A stretch of 10,314 nt of DNA from NCBI GenBank assembly GCA_042090735.1, contig JBELIU010000088.1, positions 1-10,314 of the forward strand, read 5' to 3'. The notes under the pieces were generated by a model that was given only the letters and a program-made list of their open reading frames with translations, did not search any database and had not been told where the DNA came from. A program made the position numbers and the translations under genes. The stretch comes from Novosphingopyxis sp042090735 (GTDB lineage Bacteria; Pseudomonadota; Alphaproteobacteria; Sphingomonadales; Sphingomonadaceae). Shown here piece by piece: positions 1 through 6,464 of the stretch (within the stretch, counting starts at the first letter, position 1; every line of letters starts with the position of its first letter).

Positions 1-1382
1 TGAGGCGTCCCTTCGGCTTTGTTTTTCGTTTCCTGTTCAACCGCTGGTCCCGCCCCTCGTTCCATTGCATCCGGCTCGGCTGCCAGAACCTCGTCGGACG
101 GATCGAACGTCTTGGCGGCGGCGAGCTGCGGGAACAGGCGGATCCAGATCGCGGTGATCGCCATCGCGCCGATGCCGCCCGCCACCACCGCCCAGGCGGG
201 GCCGATCAGCGCGGCGAGAAAGCCGGATTCGGCTTCACCCAGTTCGTTCGAGGCGCTGATGGTAAGCTGCGATACCGCGCCCACGCGGCCGCGCTTGTCG
301 TCCGGGGTGTTCAGCTGGATCAGCGACTGGCGGATGTAGACGCTGAACATGTCCGACGCGCCGACGGTGAAGAGGCAGAGCATGGAGAACCACAGCAGCG
401 TCGAAAAGCCGAAGGCGATCGTGGCAAGGCCGAAGACAAACACCGCGACCAGCATCTTGACGCCGACATTGGATTTCAGCGGGACGATGCTGAAGATCGC
501 AGCCACTACGGCCGCGCCCACAGCGGGCGATGCGGCGAGAAGCGAGAGCGCATGTTCCGGGCTGCCTCGCACCCAGTCCCCCACCGGCCCGCCGATCATG
601 TCCGCCGACCAGTCGAGATCGATGATATCGCGGGCGAACACCGGGATCAGCGCGGTGGCGCCTGCCAGCAGCACGGCGAACAGATCGAGCGTGATCGCGC
701 CGAACACCAGCTTGTTGCGCCACACATAGCGCGCGCCCTCCACGATCTGCTCGATCGGCCCGGTCCGCTTGGGCGCGCTGCGCGGTACATCGCCCACGAA
801 GAACATGCAGACGGCGGACGCGGCGTAGAGGATGGCGGACAAGGTGTAGGGCAGATGCGGCGCGATACCGTAGAGCGGACCGGCGATGCCGGGGCCGACG
901 AGCGCGCCGACCTGCCAGGCGATGGTGCTGAGCGCAATCGCCTGCGGCAGCACGTCCTTCGGCACCAGATTGGGGGCCAGCGCGCCTTGCGCCGGGCCCA
1001 GGAAGGCACGCGCGACACCCAGCAGTACGGCCATGAAGTAAAGGAGGCCGAGCGTCATCGATCCGCTATAGGTGAGCAGCGCCAACGTGCCCGCGATTGC
1101 CGCCAGCGCGGTCAGCACGATCCGCACCACCCAGCGCCGGTCGCTATGATCTGCCACCCAGCCGGTTACGGGGGTGAGGAAAAAGAGCGGAATGAATTGC
1201 AGCAGGCCGATCAGGCCTAGCCGCGCGGACGCGCCCGCGATGCCCATCGTCTCGCGCGCCAAGTTATAGGCCTGCCACGCGACGATCAGCATCATCGCGT
1301 ACACCGCCAGCATGCTGAACAGCCGCGTAAACCAGTAGAAACGGAAGTTCGCGATGCGAAAGGGATGGGGGGCTGCGCTCAT
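1..1382 (-). CDS. MFS transporter, EntS/MFS_3-like exporter (C-terminus cut by the window edge)
   Basis: An inner-membrane secondary transporter of the major facilitator superfamily, probably an exporter. The frame is open from an ATG at 1382-1380 to the left edge, about 460 codons without a stop. The protein begins MSAAPHPFRIANFRFYW and has successive hydrophobic helices from about residue 20. The motif-A-like loop GWVADHSDRR lies at residues 74-83, between helices 2 and 3. A later loop reads TPDDKRGRVGAVSQL and then SNELGE, typical of the MFS_3 / enterobactin-exporter (EntS) branch. The final 50 or so visible residues are hydrophilic (Glu/Ala/Lys-rich), so the true end is probably close by. 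An in-frame stop four codons upstream supports the ATG, although no clear Shine-Dalgarno precedes it. The gene is divergent from the DUF885 gene. The substrate cannot be read from the sequence; siderophore or drug export would be a guess from family alone. Confidence 0.88.
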   Translation of the reverse strand, partial: MSAAPHPFRIANFRFYWFTRLFSMLAVYAMMLIVAWQAYNLARETMGIAGASARLGLIGLLQFIPLFFLTPVTGWVADHSDRRWVVRIVLTALAAIAGTLALLTYSGSMTLGLLYFMAVLLGVARAFLGPAQGALAPNLVPKDVLPQAIALSTIAWQVGALVGPGIAGPLYGIAPHLPYTLSAILYAASAVCMFFVGDVPRSAPKRTGPIEQIVEGARYVWRNKLVFGAITLDLFAVLLAGATALIPVFARDIIDLDWSADMIGGPVGDWVRGSPEHALSLLAASPAVGAAVVAAIFSIVPLKSNVGVKMLVAVFVFGLATIAFGFSTLLWFSMLCLFTVGASDMFSVYIRQSLIQLNTPDDKRGRVGAVSQLTISASNELGEAESGFLAALIGPAWAVVAGGIGAMAITAIWIRLFPQLAAAKTFDPSDEVLAAEPDAMERGAGPAVEQETKNKAEGTP

Positions 1383-1472
1383 CGCCGCACGCTATGGGGA
1401 CGGCAGCGAGGCAGGGCAATATGCGGCGGCTTTATCGACCAAAAGCATCGCTTGGCGGAATAGGCACCCTGT

Positions 1473-1486
1473 GTCAGTCTTCTGAC
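1473..1486. promoter_or_regulatory. Small inverted repeat in the divergent MFS/DUF885 spacer
   Basis: GTCAG-tctt-CTGAC is a perfect 5-bp dyad with a 4-base centre. It lies 28 bases before the DUF885 start codon and 90 bases before the MFS start, inside the only spacer between the divergent genes. It could be a small operator or a weak leader hairpin. The arms are short enough to occur by chance. Confidence 0.25.
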
Positions 1487-1514
1487 CGCGTAAACAGGAA
1501 GAGAGGCCATCCCC

Positions 1515-3263
1515 ATGAAACTGCGTTCCCTGCCCAGACTTCGCCAACTCGCCGCGCTGGCCGTCTCCACCGCCGCGCTTGCCGCGTGCCAGACCGCGAA
1601 CACCGCGCCGCCCTCCACCAGTGCGGCGTCTGCCGGCACGACGATCGAGCAGGGCAAGTGGGCGAATTTCCGCGACGCGTTCCTCACCGGCTATTTCAAC
1701 CAGTTCCCCAACTTTGCGGTCTATCACGGCAAGCACCAATATGACGGCATGCTGCCCGACTGGAGCCCGGCCGGGCTGGCAGCGCAGAAGCAGTTCCTCA
1801 AGACCACGATCCGCGATACCGAGGCAATGAGCGGACTGGCCGAGCAGGAACAGTTCGAGCGCGATTATCTGGTGCATGTCGCTCAAGGGCAGCTCTTCTT
1901 TCTGGAAGACGCCGATTTCCCCCACAAGAACCCGGCTTTTTACATCGGGGGGCTCGATCCGAACGTCTATATCGCGCGGCCCTATGCGGACGAAGCGACG
2001 CGGATGAAGGCGTTCATCAAATATGCTGAGAACGTCCCCGCCGCTGCGGAGCAGATCAAGAGCAATCTGAAGCTGCCGCTGCCAGAGACTTTCGTGAAAC
2101 TGGGCCAGGCCGGTTTCGGAGGATTTGCCGATTATTACACCGGGGACGCCAAGCAAGCCTTTGCCGGGGTGAAAGACCCGGCCCTGCAGGCGCAGTTCGA
2201 TACCGCGACCGTAAAGGCGGCAGCGGCAATGAAGGATTTGAGCGATTATATCGGATCGCGGCCCGGCACCAAGACGGGCTTTGCCATCGGGGCGCGCAAC
2301 TTCTCCAAGATGATCCTGACCAATGAAGGCGTCGATACCCCGCTTGATCAGCTCGAGGCGATCGGCGAGGCGGATCTGGCCCGCAACCAGGCGGCGCTGC
2401 GGGATGCGTGCGGAGTGTTCGCACCGGGCGCCACGATCCCGGACTGCATCGCCAAGATGGGGAGCGACAAGCCCGAAGGCGGCCCGGTTGCCGGCGCGCG
2501 CGAGCAGCTGCCGATGCTGCGCCAGTTCATCATCGACAAGGATATCGTGACCATTCCGGGCACCGAGCAGGCCAAGGTGGAGGAATCGCCGCCCTATAAT
2601 CGGCAGAACAGCGCCTATATCGACATTCCCGGACCCTATGAGACGGGGCTTCCCAGCGTCTATTACATCTCGCCGCCCGATCCGAGCTGGGATGCCGCAA
2701 CGCGGGAGGCCTATATTCCGGGCGTGAAGGACCTGCTCTTCACATCGGTGCACGAAGTCTGGCCCGGCCACTTCCTCAATTTTCTGCACTCCAACCGGTC
2801 GGACAGCATCTTCGGCCAGCTCTTCGTGGGCTATGCCTTTGCCGAGGGTTGGGCGCATTACACCGAGGAGATGATGTACGATGCGGGCCTCAACGATTTC
2901 GATCAGGAGACGCATATCGGGCAGCTTTCCAACGCGCTGCTGCGCGATTGCCGTTTCCTCTCCGCGATCCGTCTGCATACCGGCCGGATGAGCGTGGACC
3001 AGAGCTACGACCTGTTCCGCAACGAATGCTTCCAGGACGAAGGCAATGCCCGGCAGCAGGCCGCGCGCGGGACCTATGATCCGCAGTATCTCAATTACAC
3101 CATGGGCAAGCTGATGATCCGCAAGCTGCGGGAGGACTGGACCAAGGGCGATCGATCGAAATGGAAGGCCTTCCATGACGAATTCCTGAGCTATGGCGGT
3201 CCGCCGGTCCCGATGGTGCGCGCGGCCATGCTCGGCGAACCGGCGGCGCGGGCGGTCTTCTGA
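1515..3263 (+). CDS. DUF885 family lipoprotein, metallopeptidase-like
   Basis: A predicted exported lipoprotein of 582 residues in the DUF885 family (PF05960), whose biochemical role is not established to my knowledge. Residues 1-25 form a lipoprotein signal: basic start, hydrophobic core, then the lipobox LAAC with Cys25 as the predicted lipidated residue. A low-complexity Thr/Ser/Ala linker follows. The family signatures are present: HEVWPGH at residues 413-419, resembling the HExxH-type zinc site of gluzincin-like peptidases, and EGWAHYTEE from residue 444, whose glutamate could supply a third metal ligand. The length is normal for the family and the frame is intact. The ATG at 1515 is preceded by a purine-rich ribosome site (AGGAAGAGAGG, about 8 bases away). 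The gene stands alone on its strand and ends at a stem-loop. A peptidase role in the cell envelope is inferred from fold family and motifs, not shown. Confidence 0.9.
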   Translation: MKLRSLPRLRQLAALAVSTAALAACQTANTAPPSTSAASAGTTIEQGKWANFRDAFLTGYFNQFPNFAVYHGKHQYDGMLPDWSPAGLAAQKQFLKTTIRDTEAMSGLAEQEQFERDYLVHVAQGQLFFLEDADFPHKNPAFYIGGLDPNVYIARPYADEATRMKAFIKYAENVPAAAEQIKSNLKLPLPETFVKLGQAGFGGFADYYTGDAKQAFAGVKDPALQAQFDTATVKAAAAMKDLSDYIGSRPGTKTGFAIGARNFSKMILTNEGVDTPLDQLEAIGEADLARNQAALRDACGVFAPGATIPDCIAKMGSDKPEGGPVAGAREQLPMLRQFIIDKDIVTIPGTEQAKVEESPPYNRQNSAYIDIPGPYETGLPSVYYISPPDPSWDAATREAYIPGVKDLLFTSVHEVWPGHFLNFLHSNRSDSIFGQLFVGYAFAEGWAHYTEEMMYDAGLNDFDQETHIGQLSNALLRDCRFLSAIRLHTGRMSVDQSYDLFRNECFQDEGNARQQAARGTYDPQYLNYTMGKLMIRKLREDWTKGDRSKWKAFHDEFLSYGGPPVPMVRAAMLGEPAARAVF

Positions 3264-3303
3264 TCGTGGCCTGACGAAGCCGCGATTTTGCTGACTGACA
3301 TTG

Positions 3304-3350
3304 CGATGCCGGGGTTCGGGGCAACTCCGGCATCGACGTTTTGAAATTTT
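3304..3350 (+). terminator. Rho-independent-type terminator after the DUF885 gene
   Basis: A 13-bp stem (3304-3316 with 3323-3335) has a 6-base loop and a single G·U wobble, and is strongly GC-rich at its base. It is followed within a few bases by a T-rich stretch (GTTTTGAAATTTT). It starts 40 bases after the DUF885 stop codon and well before the copper operator. It should insulate copAB from read-through. The T-run is interrupted, so efficiency is uncertain. Confidence 0.7.
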
Positions 3351-3384
3351 GCTCCACGCAGCGTGTCAGCGTAGCGGCGGGTTC

Positions 3385-3415
3385 TTGAAATACCCCCCAA
3401 GGGTATGCATGTAGC
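3385..3415 (+). promoter_or_regulatory. Candidate copAB promoter
   Basis: TTGAAA at 3385-3390 is a fair -35 element. The best -10 I can place is TGTAGC at 3410-3415, leaving a 19-base spacer that holds the ATACCC/GGGTAT dyad. A long spacer with a central dyad is the layout of MerR/CueR-activated promoters, but this dyad resembles CsoR-family sites. The -10 is weak, so the start site is uncertain. Confidence 0.35.
3390..3406. promoter_or_regulatory. Copper-type operator dyad upstream of copA (CsoR-family-like)
   Basis: ATACCC-CCCAA-GGGTAT is a perfect 6-bp inverted repeat with a C-rich 5-base centre, 35 bases before the copA start. Dyads of the form ATACCC...GGGTAT with a C/G run between the arms are known for CsoR/CstR-type (DUF156) repressors, which release DNA on binding Cu(I) or persulfide. 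Its place between the likely -35 and -10 fits repression by occlusion. A CueR-type MerR activator is the main alternative. No gene for either regulator is in the window. Confidence 0.6.
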
Positions 3416-3441
3416 GTCCGAGTGATTGAGGACCGCCAGCC

Positions 3442-5307
3442 ATGACTTTTGCCCTTTCGCGCCGCCAGCTGATTGGCGGCTCTGCCCTTGGCGCCGCCGC
3501 CATGGCCTCGCCCGCTTGGGCCCGTGGAGGAAACCTCTCTTCCGGTGCCATGCTGCGCACGGGTTTCGACGAGGTGCGCGGGCGAGAGATCGACCTCACC
3601 ATCGGGGAGGGGCACCGCATGGTGCAGGGCCGGAGCGGCCATGGTGTCGCGGTGAACGGCAGCGTGCCGGGGCCTCTGGTCCGCCTGAAGGAAGGCGAGC
3701 CGGTGCGCATCAATGTGACGAACACGCTGAAGACCGACAGTTCGATCCACTGGCACGGCCTGCTGCTGCCGTTTCAATATGACGGCGTGCCTGGCGTCAG
3801 CTTTCCCGGCATCCGGCCCGGCGAGACCTTCAGCTATGAAATTCCGGCGTTGCGCCAGAACGGCACGTATTGGTGGCACAGCCATTCCGGCCTGCAGGAG
3901 CAATCGGGCCATTACGGGCCGATCGTGGTCGATCCCAAGGGTACCGATCCCGTCGCCGCGGATCGCGATTATGTGCTGTTGCTCAGCGAATTCACGCCCC
4001 GCCATCCGCATGAGATCATGGCGAAGCTGAAAAAGGGCGAGGGCTATTTCAATTATCAGCAGACTACGGCGACGGACGATTATGCGCTGAGCGGCGCGGA
4101 CCGGCGGATGTGGGCGCGCATGCGGATGATGGCGACGGACATTCTGGACGTCACCGGATCGACCTACACCTATCTAGCCAACGGCCACGGCCCGAAAGAA
4201 GGCATGGAATATGCCTTTGCGCCCGGCGAGCGGGTCCGTCTGCGCGTCATCAACGGCTCCGCGATGAGCTTTTTCAACCTTCGCATACCCGGCCTTCCCA
4301 TGACGGTGGTGGCCGCCGACGGACAGAATGTTCGGCCCGTCGAGGTGGATGAACTGCAGATCGGAGTAGCCGAGACTTACGACGTGTTGGTCGAGCCCGG
4401 CCGGCTGGCGGCCTACACCATTGTCGCCGAGGCGATGGACCGGTCCGGCATGGCCGTTGCGACGCTCGCCTCCACGCCCGCTGCGCGTGCCGCCATTCCG
4501 CCGCTGCGCGATCCTCCGCTGCTCACGATGGCGGACATGGGCATGAACCACGGAGCCATGGGCGGCGGCGATGGCATGGCGGGCATGGATCACGGTGCAA
4601 TGAATCACGGCGCGATGAATCAGGGCGCTATGGACCACGGTGCGATGGGGCATGGCGCAATGAACCATGGGGGCATGAAACATGGCGCCGCTTCGTCCGA
4701 CGATGGCGCCATGGCGGGTATGGACGGAATGGACATGTCGGGCATGGCGATGCGCGACACCGCGCTGCTGCCCGATGACGTCAAGGTCGGCCCCGGGATC
4801 GGCATGGTTTCGATGAATCCGGTCGACAAGATGGGCGATCCGGGCATCGGGCTGGGCGATGTTGACCACCGCGTCCTGAACTACCGCAAACTGCGTGCGC
4901 TCGCGCCCAATCCGGACAGGCGCACGCCGTCGCGCTTCATGGAGATCCACCTGACCGGCAATATGGAGCGCTATATGTGGTCCTTCGATGGCCGGAAATT
5001 CACGGCCGTCAGCGACGATCCGATCCGCTTCGCCAATAATGAGCGGGTGCGCATCAAGCTGGTGAACGACACCATGATGGCGCACCCGATCCATCTGCAC
5101 GGCCATTTTTTCGAGCTGGTGAACGGTGCCGATAGCGCGCAACAGCCGCTGAAGCACACCATGATCGTGCAGCCTGGCGGCAGCGCGCAGTTCGATCTTA
5201 CCGCGAACGAGCCGGGCGACTGGGCCTTTCATTGCCACCTTCTCTACCACATGCATGCCGGTATGTTTCAGATCGTCAGTGTCGCTCCGCCGGAGTCCGC
5301 AGCGTGA
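3442..5307 (+). CDS. copA: CopA/PcoA family copper-resistance multicopper oxidase
   Basis: A periplasmic multicopper oxidase of 621 residues that confers copper tolerance, probably by oxidising Cu(I) and binding excess copper. The N-terminus is a twin-arginine signal (SRRQLIGG from residue 6, cleavage near AWA at 25-27), matching export of a folded copper enzyme. The copper sites are complete: HWHG at 103-106, HSH at 146-148, HPIHLHGH at 548-555 and HCHLLYHMHAGM at 597-608. The type-1 ligands are therefore H548, C598, H603 and M608, and the other histidines make the trinuclear centre. Between the second and third cupredoxin domains, residues 363-437 form a Met-rich insert with about 18 Met and 7 His. 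The ATG is preceded by TGAGGA at 9 bases' spacing. It is the first gene of a two-gene operon with copB and sits downstream of a copper-type operator. The call is firm; copper inducibility is inferred. Confidence 0.96.
   Translation: MTFALSRRQLIGGSALGAAAMASPAWARGGNLSSGAMLRTGFDEVRGREIDLTIGEGHRMVQGRSGHGVAVNGSVPGPLVRLKEGEPVRINVTNTLKTDSSIHWHGLLLPFQYDGVPGVSFPGIRPGETFSYEIPALRQNGTYWWHSHSGLQEQSGHYGPIVVDPKGTDPVAADRDYVLLLSEFTPRHPHEIMAKLKKGEGYFNYQQTTATDDYALSGADRRMWARMRMMATDILDVTGSTYTYLANGHGPKEGMEYAFAPGERVRLRVINGSAMSFFNLRIPGLPMTVVAADGQNVRPVEVDELQIGVAETYDVLVEPGRLAAYTIVAEAMDRSGMAVATLASTPAARAAIPPLRDPPLLTMADMGMNHGAMGGGDGMAGMDHGAMNHGAMNQGAMDHGAMGHGAMNHGGMKHGAASSDDGAMAGMDGMDMSGMAMRDTALLPDDVKVGPGIGMVSMNPVDKMGDPGIGLGDVDHRVLNYRKLRALAPNPDRRTPSRFMEIHLTGNMERYMWSFDGRKFTAVSDDPIRFANNERVRIKLVNDTMMAHPIHLHGHFFELVNGADSAQQPLKHTMIVQPGGSAQFDLTANEPGDWAFHCHLLYHMHAGMFQIVSVAPPESAA
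4585..4689 (+). repeat. Seven tandem 15-base units coding MxHGA pentads in copA
   Basis: Seven consecutive imperfect 15-base units encode MDHGA, MNHGA, MNQGA, MDHGA, MGHGA, MNHGG and MKHGA (CopA residues 382-416). Each unit places a Met and usually a His at fixed spacing, a soft-metal ligand array for Cu(I). The third unit has Gln in place of His. The unit length preserves frame, so slippage could change copy number without breaking the gene. Confidence 0.85.
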
Positions 5308-6446
5308 CGCGCACGATCGCTTTGCTGATCGCGCTCGCCGCCAGCCCCGTCGCTGCCCAGAATGCCGGGCATAGCGACCATGCCGCTATGCAAGAGACAG
5401 GTGACAAGGCGACGGGCGCGGCTAGGTCCGAATCAGACAAGGCTTCCGCAGAGCAGAGTGCTGCGCAGGCACCGGCCGCTCCCGATCATTCCGTCATGGA
5501 CCATCGCGCCATGGATCACGGGCAAATGAACCATGGGCAAGTGGGCCAAGGGCAGATGGATCATGAGACCATGGATCATGGCTCCATGGACCACAGCACC
5601 ATGGATCACAGCCGGATGACGCCGGAAGCAGCGGATAATGTCGCGCCTGCTCCCGGCGCCCAGAGCGCGGGCGGCGCACCGTCCGCCAATGTTGTTCCTA
5701 CCGTCGAAACCCCGCCGCCTGCCGCAGCCGGAAATGGCCCGGCCCGCGCTGCCGATGCCATCTGGGGTGCGGACGCCATGCAGGCGTCGCGCGCGCAGCT
5801 GAAGATGGAAAATGGCGGTCAGCGCTTCTTTTGGTTCATGGCCGACCGCGCCGAATACCGCGCACGCGAAGGTCGCGATGGCTATTTGTGGGATCTTCAG
5901 GGCTATTACGGCGGCGATATCGACAAGTTCTTTTACAAGAGTGAGGGCGAGGGGAGTTTCAGCGCACAGCCCGAAAGCGCAGAGGTTCAGGCGCTATGGA
6001 GCCACGCCATCGGCCCTTGGTTCGATCTGCAGGCCGGCGTACGGCAGGATTTTGCTCCGCGCGATCGCACCTATGCGGTCATCGGCGTGCAGGGGCTGGC
6101 CCCCTATCGCTTCGAGCTGGATAGCGCCCTGTTCCTGTCAGACCGGGGCGATCTGACGGTACGGATCGAAGCGGAGCTCGATCAGCGCATCTCCCAGCGA
6201 CTGATCCTGCAGCCGCGCGCAGAGGTAAATCTTGCGGCCCAGGACGTGCCAGAACTGGGCATCGGCGCGGGCCTGGACACGGCAGAACTGGGCGTGCGCC
6301 TTCGCTACGAAGTGGCCCGCGAGTTTGCCCCCTATATTGGCATCGAACAGGAATGGCGGGTTGGCCGCAGCGCCGATTACGCCCGCGCGGAGGGCGAGCG
6401 CCCGTCGGCGACCAACTTCGTCGCCGGCGTGCGCCTGTGGTTCTGA
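5304..6446 (+). CDS. copB: CopB/PcoB family outer-membrane copper-binding protein
   Basis: An outer-membrane copper-resistance protein that acts with CopA. I choose the GTG at 5304, giving 380 residues. It overlaps the copA stop as GTGA, has GGAG 8 bases upstream, and yields a clean signal peptide (VTRTIALLIALAASPVAA, cleavage near residue 18-19). An ATG in the same frame at 5232 lies inside copA and would bury that signal behind a polar extension. The mature protein starts with a His/Met-rich zone, including nine DHxxM pentads at residues 61-105. A Pro/Ala-rich linker follows to about 150. The rest is the CopB domain (PF05275), from about DAIWGADAMQASR through the RFFWFMADRAEYR and GDIDKFFYKSEGEG stretches. 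It has alternating beta-barrel-like strands and ends in Phe (VRLWF), the usual outer-membrane insertion signal. Translational coupling to copA is likely. Confidence 0.94.
   Translation: MTRTIALLIALAASPVAAQNAGHSDHAAMQETGDKATGAARSESDKASAEQSAAQAPAAPDHSVMDHRAMDHGQMNHGQVGQGQMDHETMDHGSMDHSTMDHSRMTPEAADNVAPAPGAQSAGGAPSANVVPTVETPPPAAAGNGPARAADAIWGADAMQASRAQLKMENGGQRFFWFMADRAEYRAREGRDGYLWDLQGYYGGDIDKFFYKSEGEGSFSAQPESAEVQALWSHAIGPWFDLQAGVRQDFAPRDRTYAVIGVQGLAPYRFELDSALFLSDRGDLTVRIEAELDQRISQRLILQPRAEVNLAAQDVPELGIGAGLDTAELGVRLRYEVAREFAPYIGIEQEWRVGRSADYARAEGERPSATNFVAGVRLWF
5484..5618 (+). repeat. Nine tandem 15-base units coding DHxxM pentads in copB
   Basis: Nine consecutive units encode DHSVM, DHRAM, DHGQM, NHGQV, GQGQM, DHETM, DHGSM, DHSTM and DHSRM (CopB residues 61-105). 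Seven are intact DHxxM. The fourth has lost its Met and the fifth its His. Read in the Met-first phase the unit is MDHxx, the same as in CopA. The stretch is a flexible soft-metal ligand array ahead of the barrel domain. Confidence 0.85.
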
Positions 6447-6464
6447 TCCCGGACGGGATCAGAA
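6441..6464. terminator. Palindrome spanning the stop codons of convergent copB and the TonB receptor
   Basis: TTCTGATCCC (6441-6450) and GGGATCAGAA (6455-6464) are perfect 10-bp arms around the 4-base loop GGAC. The stem contains the last Phe codon and TGA stop of copB and, on the other strand, the last Phe codon and TGA stop of the receptor. It is placed to act as a bidirectional terminator or 3'-end stabiliser for both mRNAs. No good U-run follows on either strand, so intrinsic termination may be weak. Confidence 0.6.

Noticed and set aside
552..1220. Plus-strand 222-codon open frame within the MFS gene, with an Arg/His-rich product
   Set aside because: The composition is that of a frame shadow; the opposite strand has a continuous membrane transporter with family motifs.
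1392..3176. Very long open frame (594 codons) on the minus strand opposite the DUF885 gene
   Set aside because: It is the mirror of a high-GC gene with strong third-position bias. The product has no recognisable domain, and the plus-strand frame has clear family motifs and a signal peptide.
4174..5256. Minus-strand 360-codon open frame opposite copA, rich in His, Val and Ile
   Set aside because: The His-rich pattern is the antisense reading of the ATG/CAY repeats coding Met and His in CopA; it has no independent start signal or domain.
4528..5618. Met/His repeats considered as a CRISPR-like or mobile repeat array
   Set aside because: The units are contiguous, 15 bases long, in frame, and explained as protein repeats in CopA and CopB; there are no spacers.
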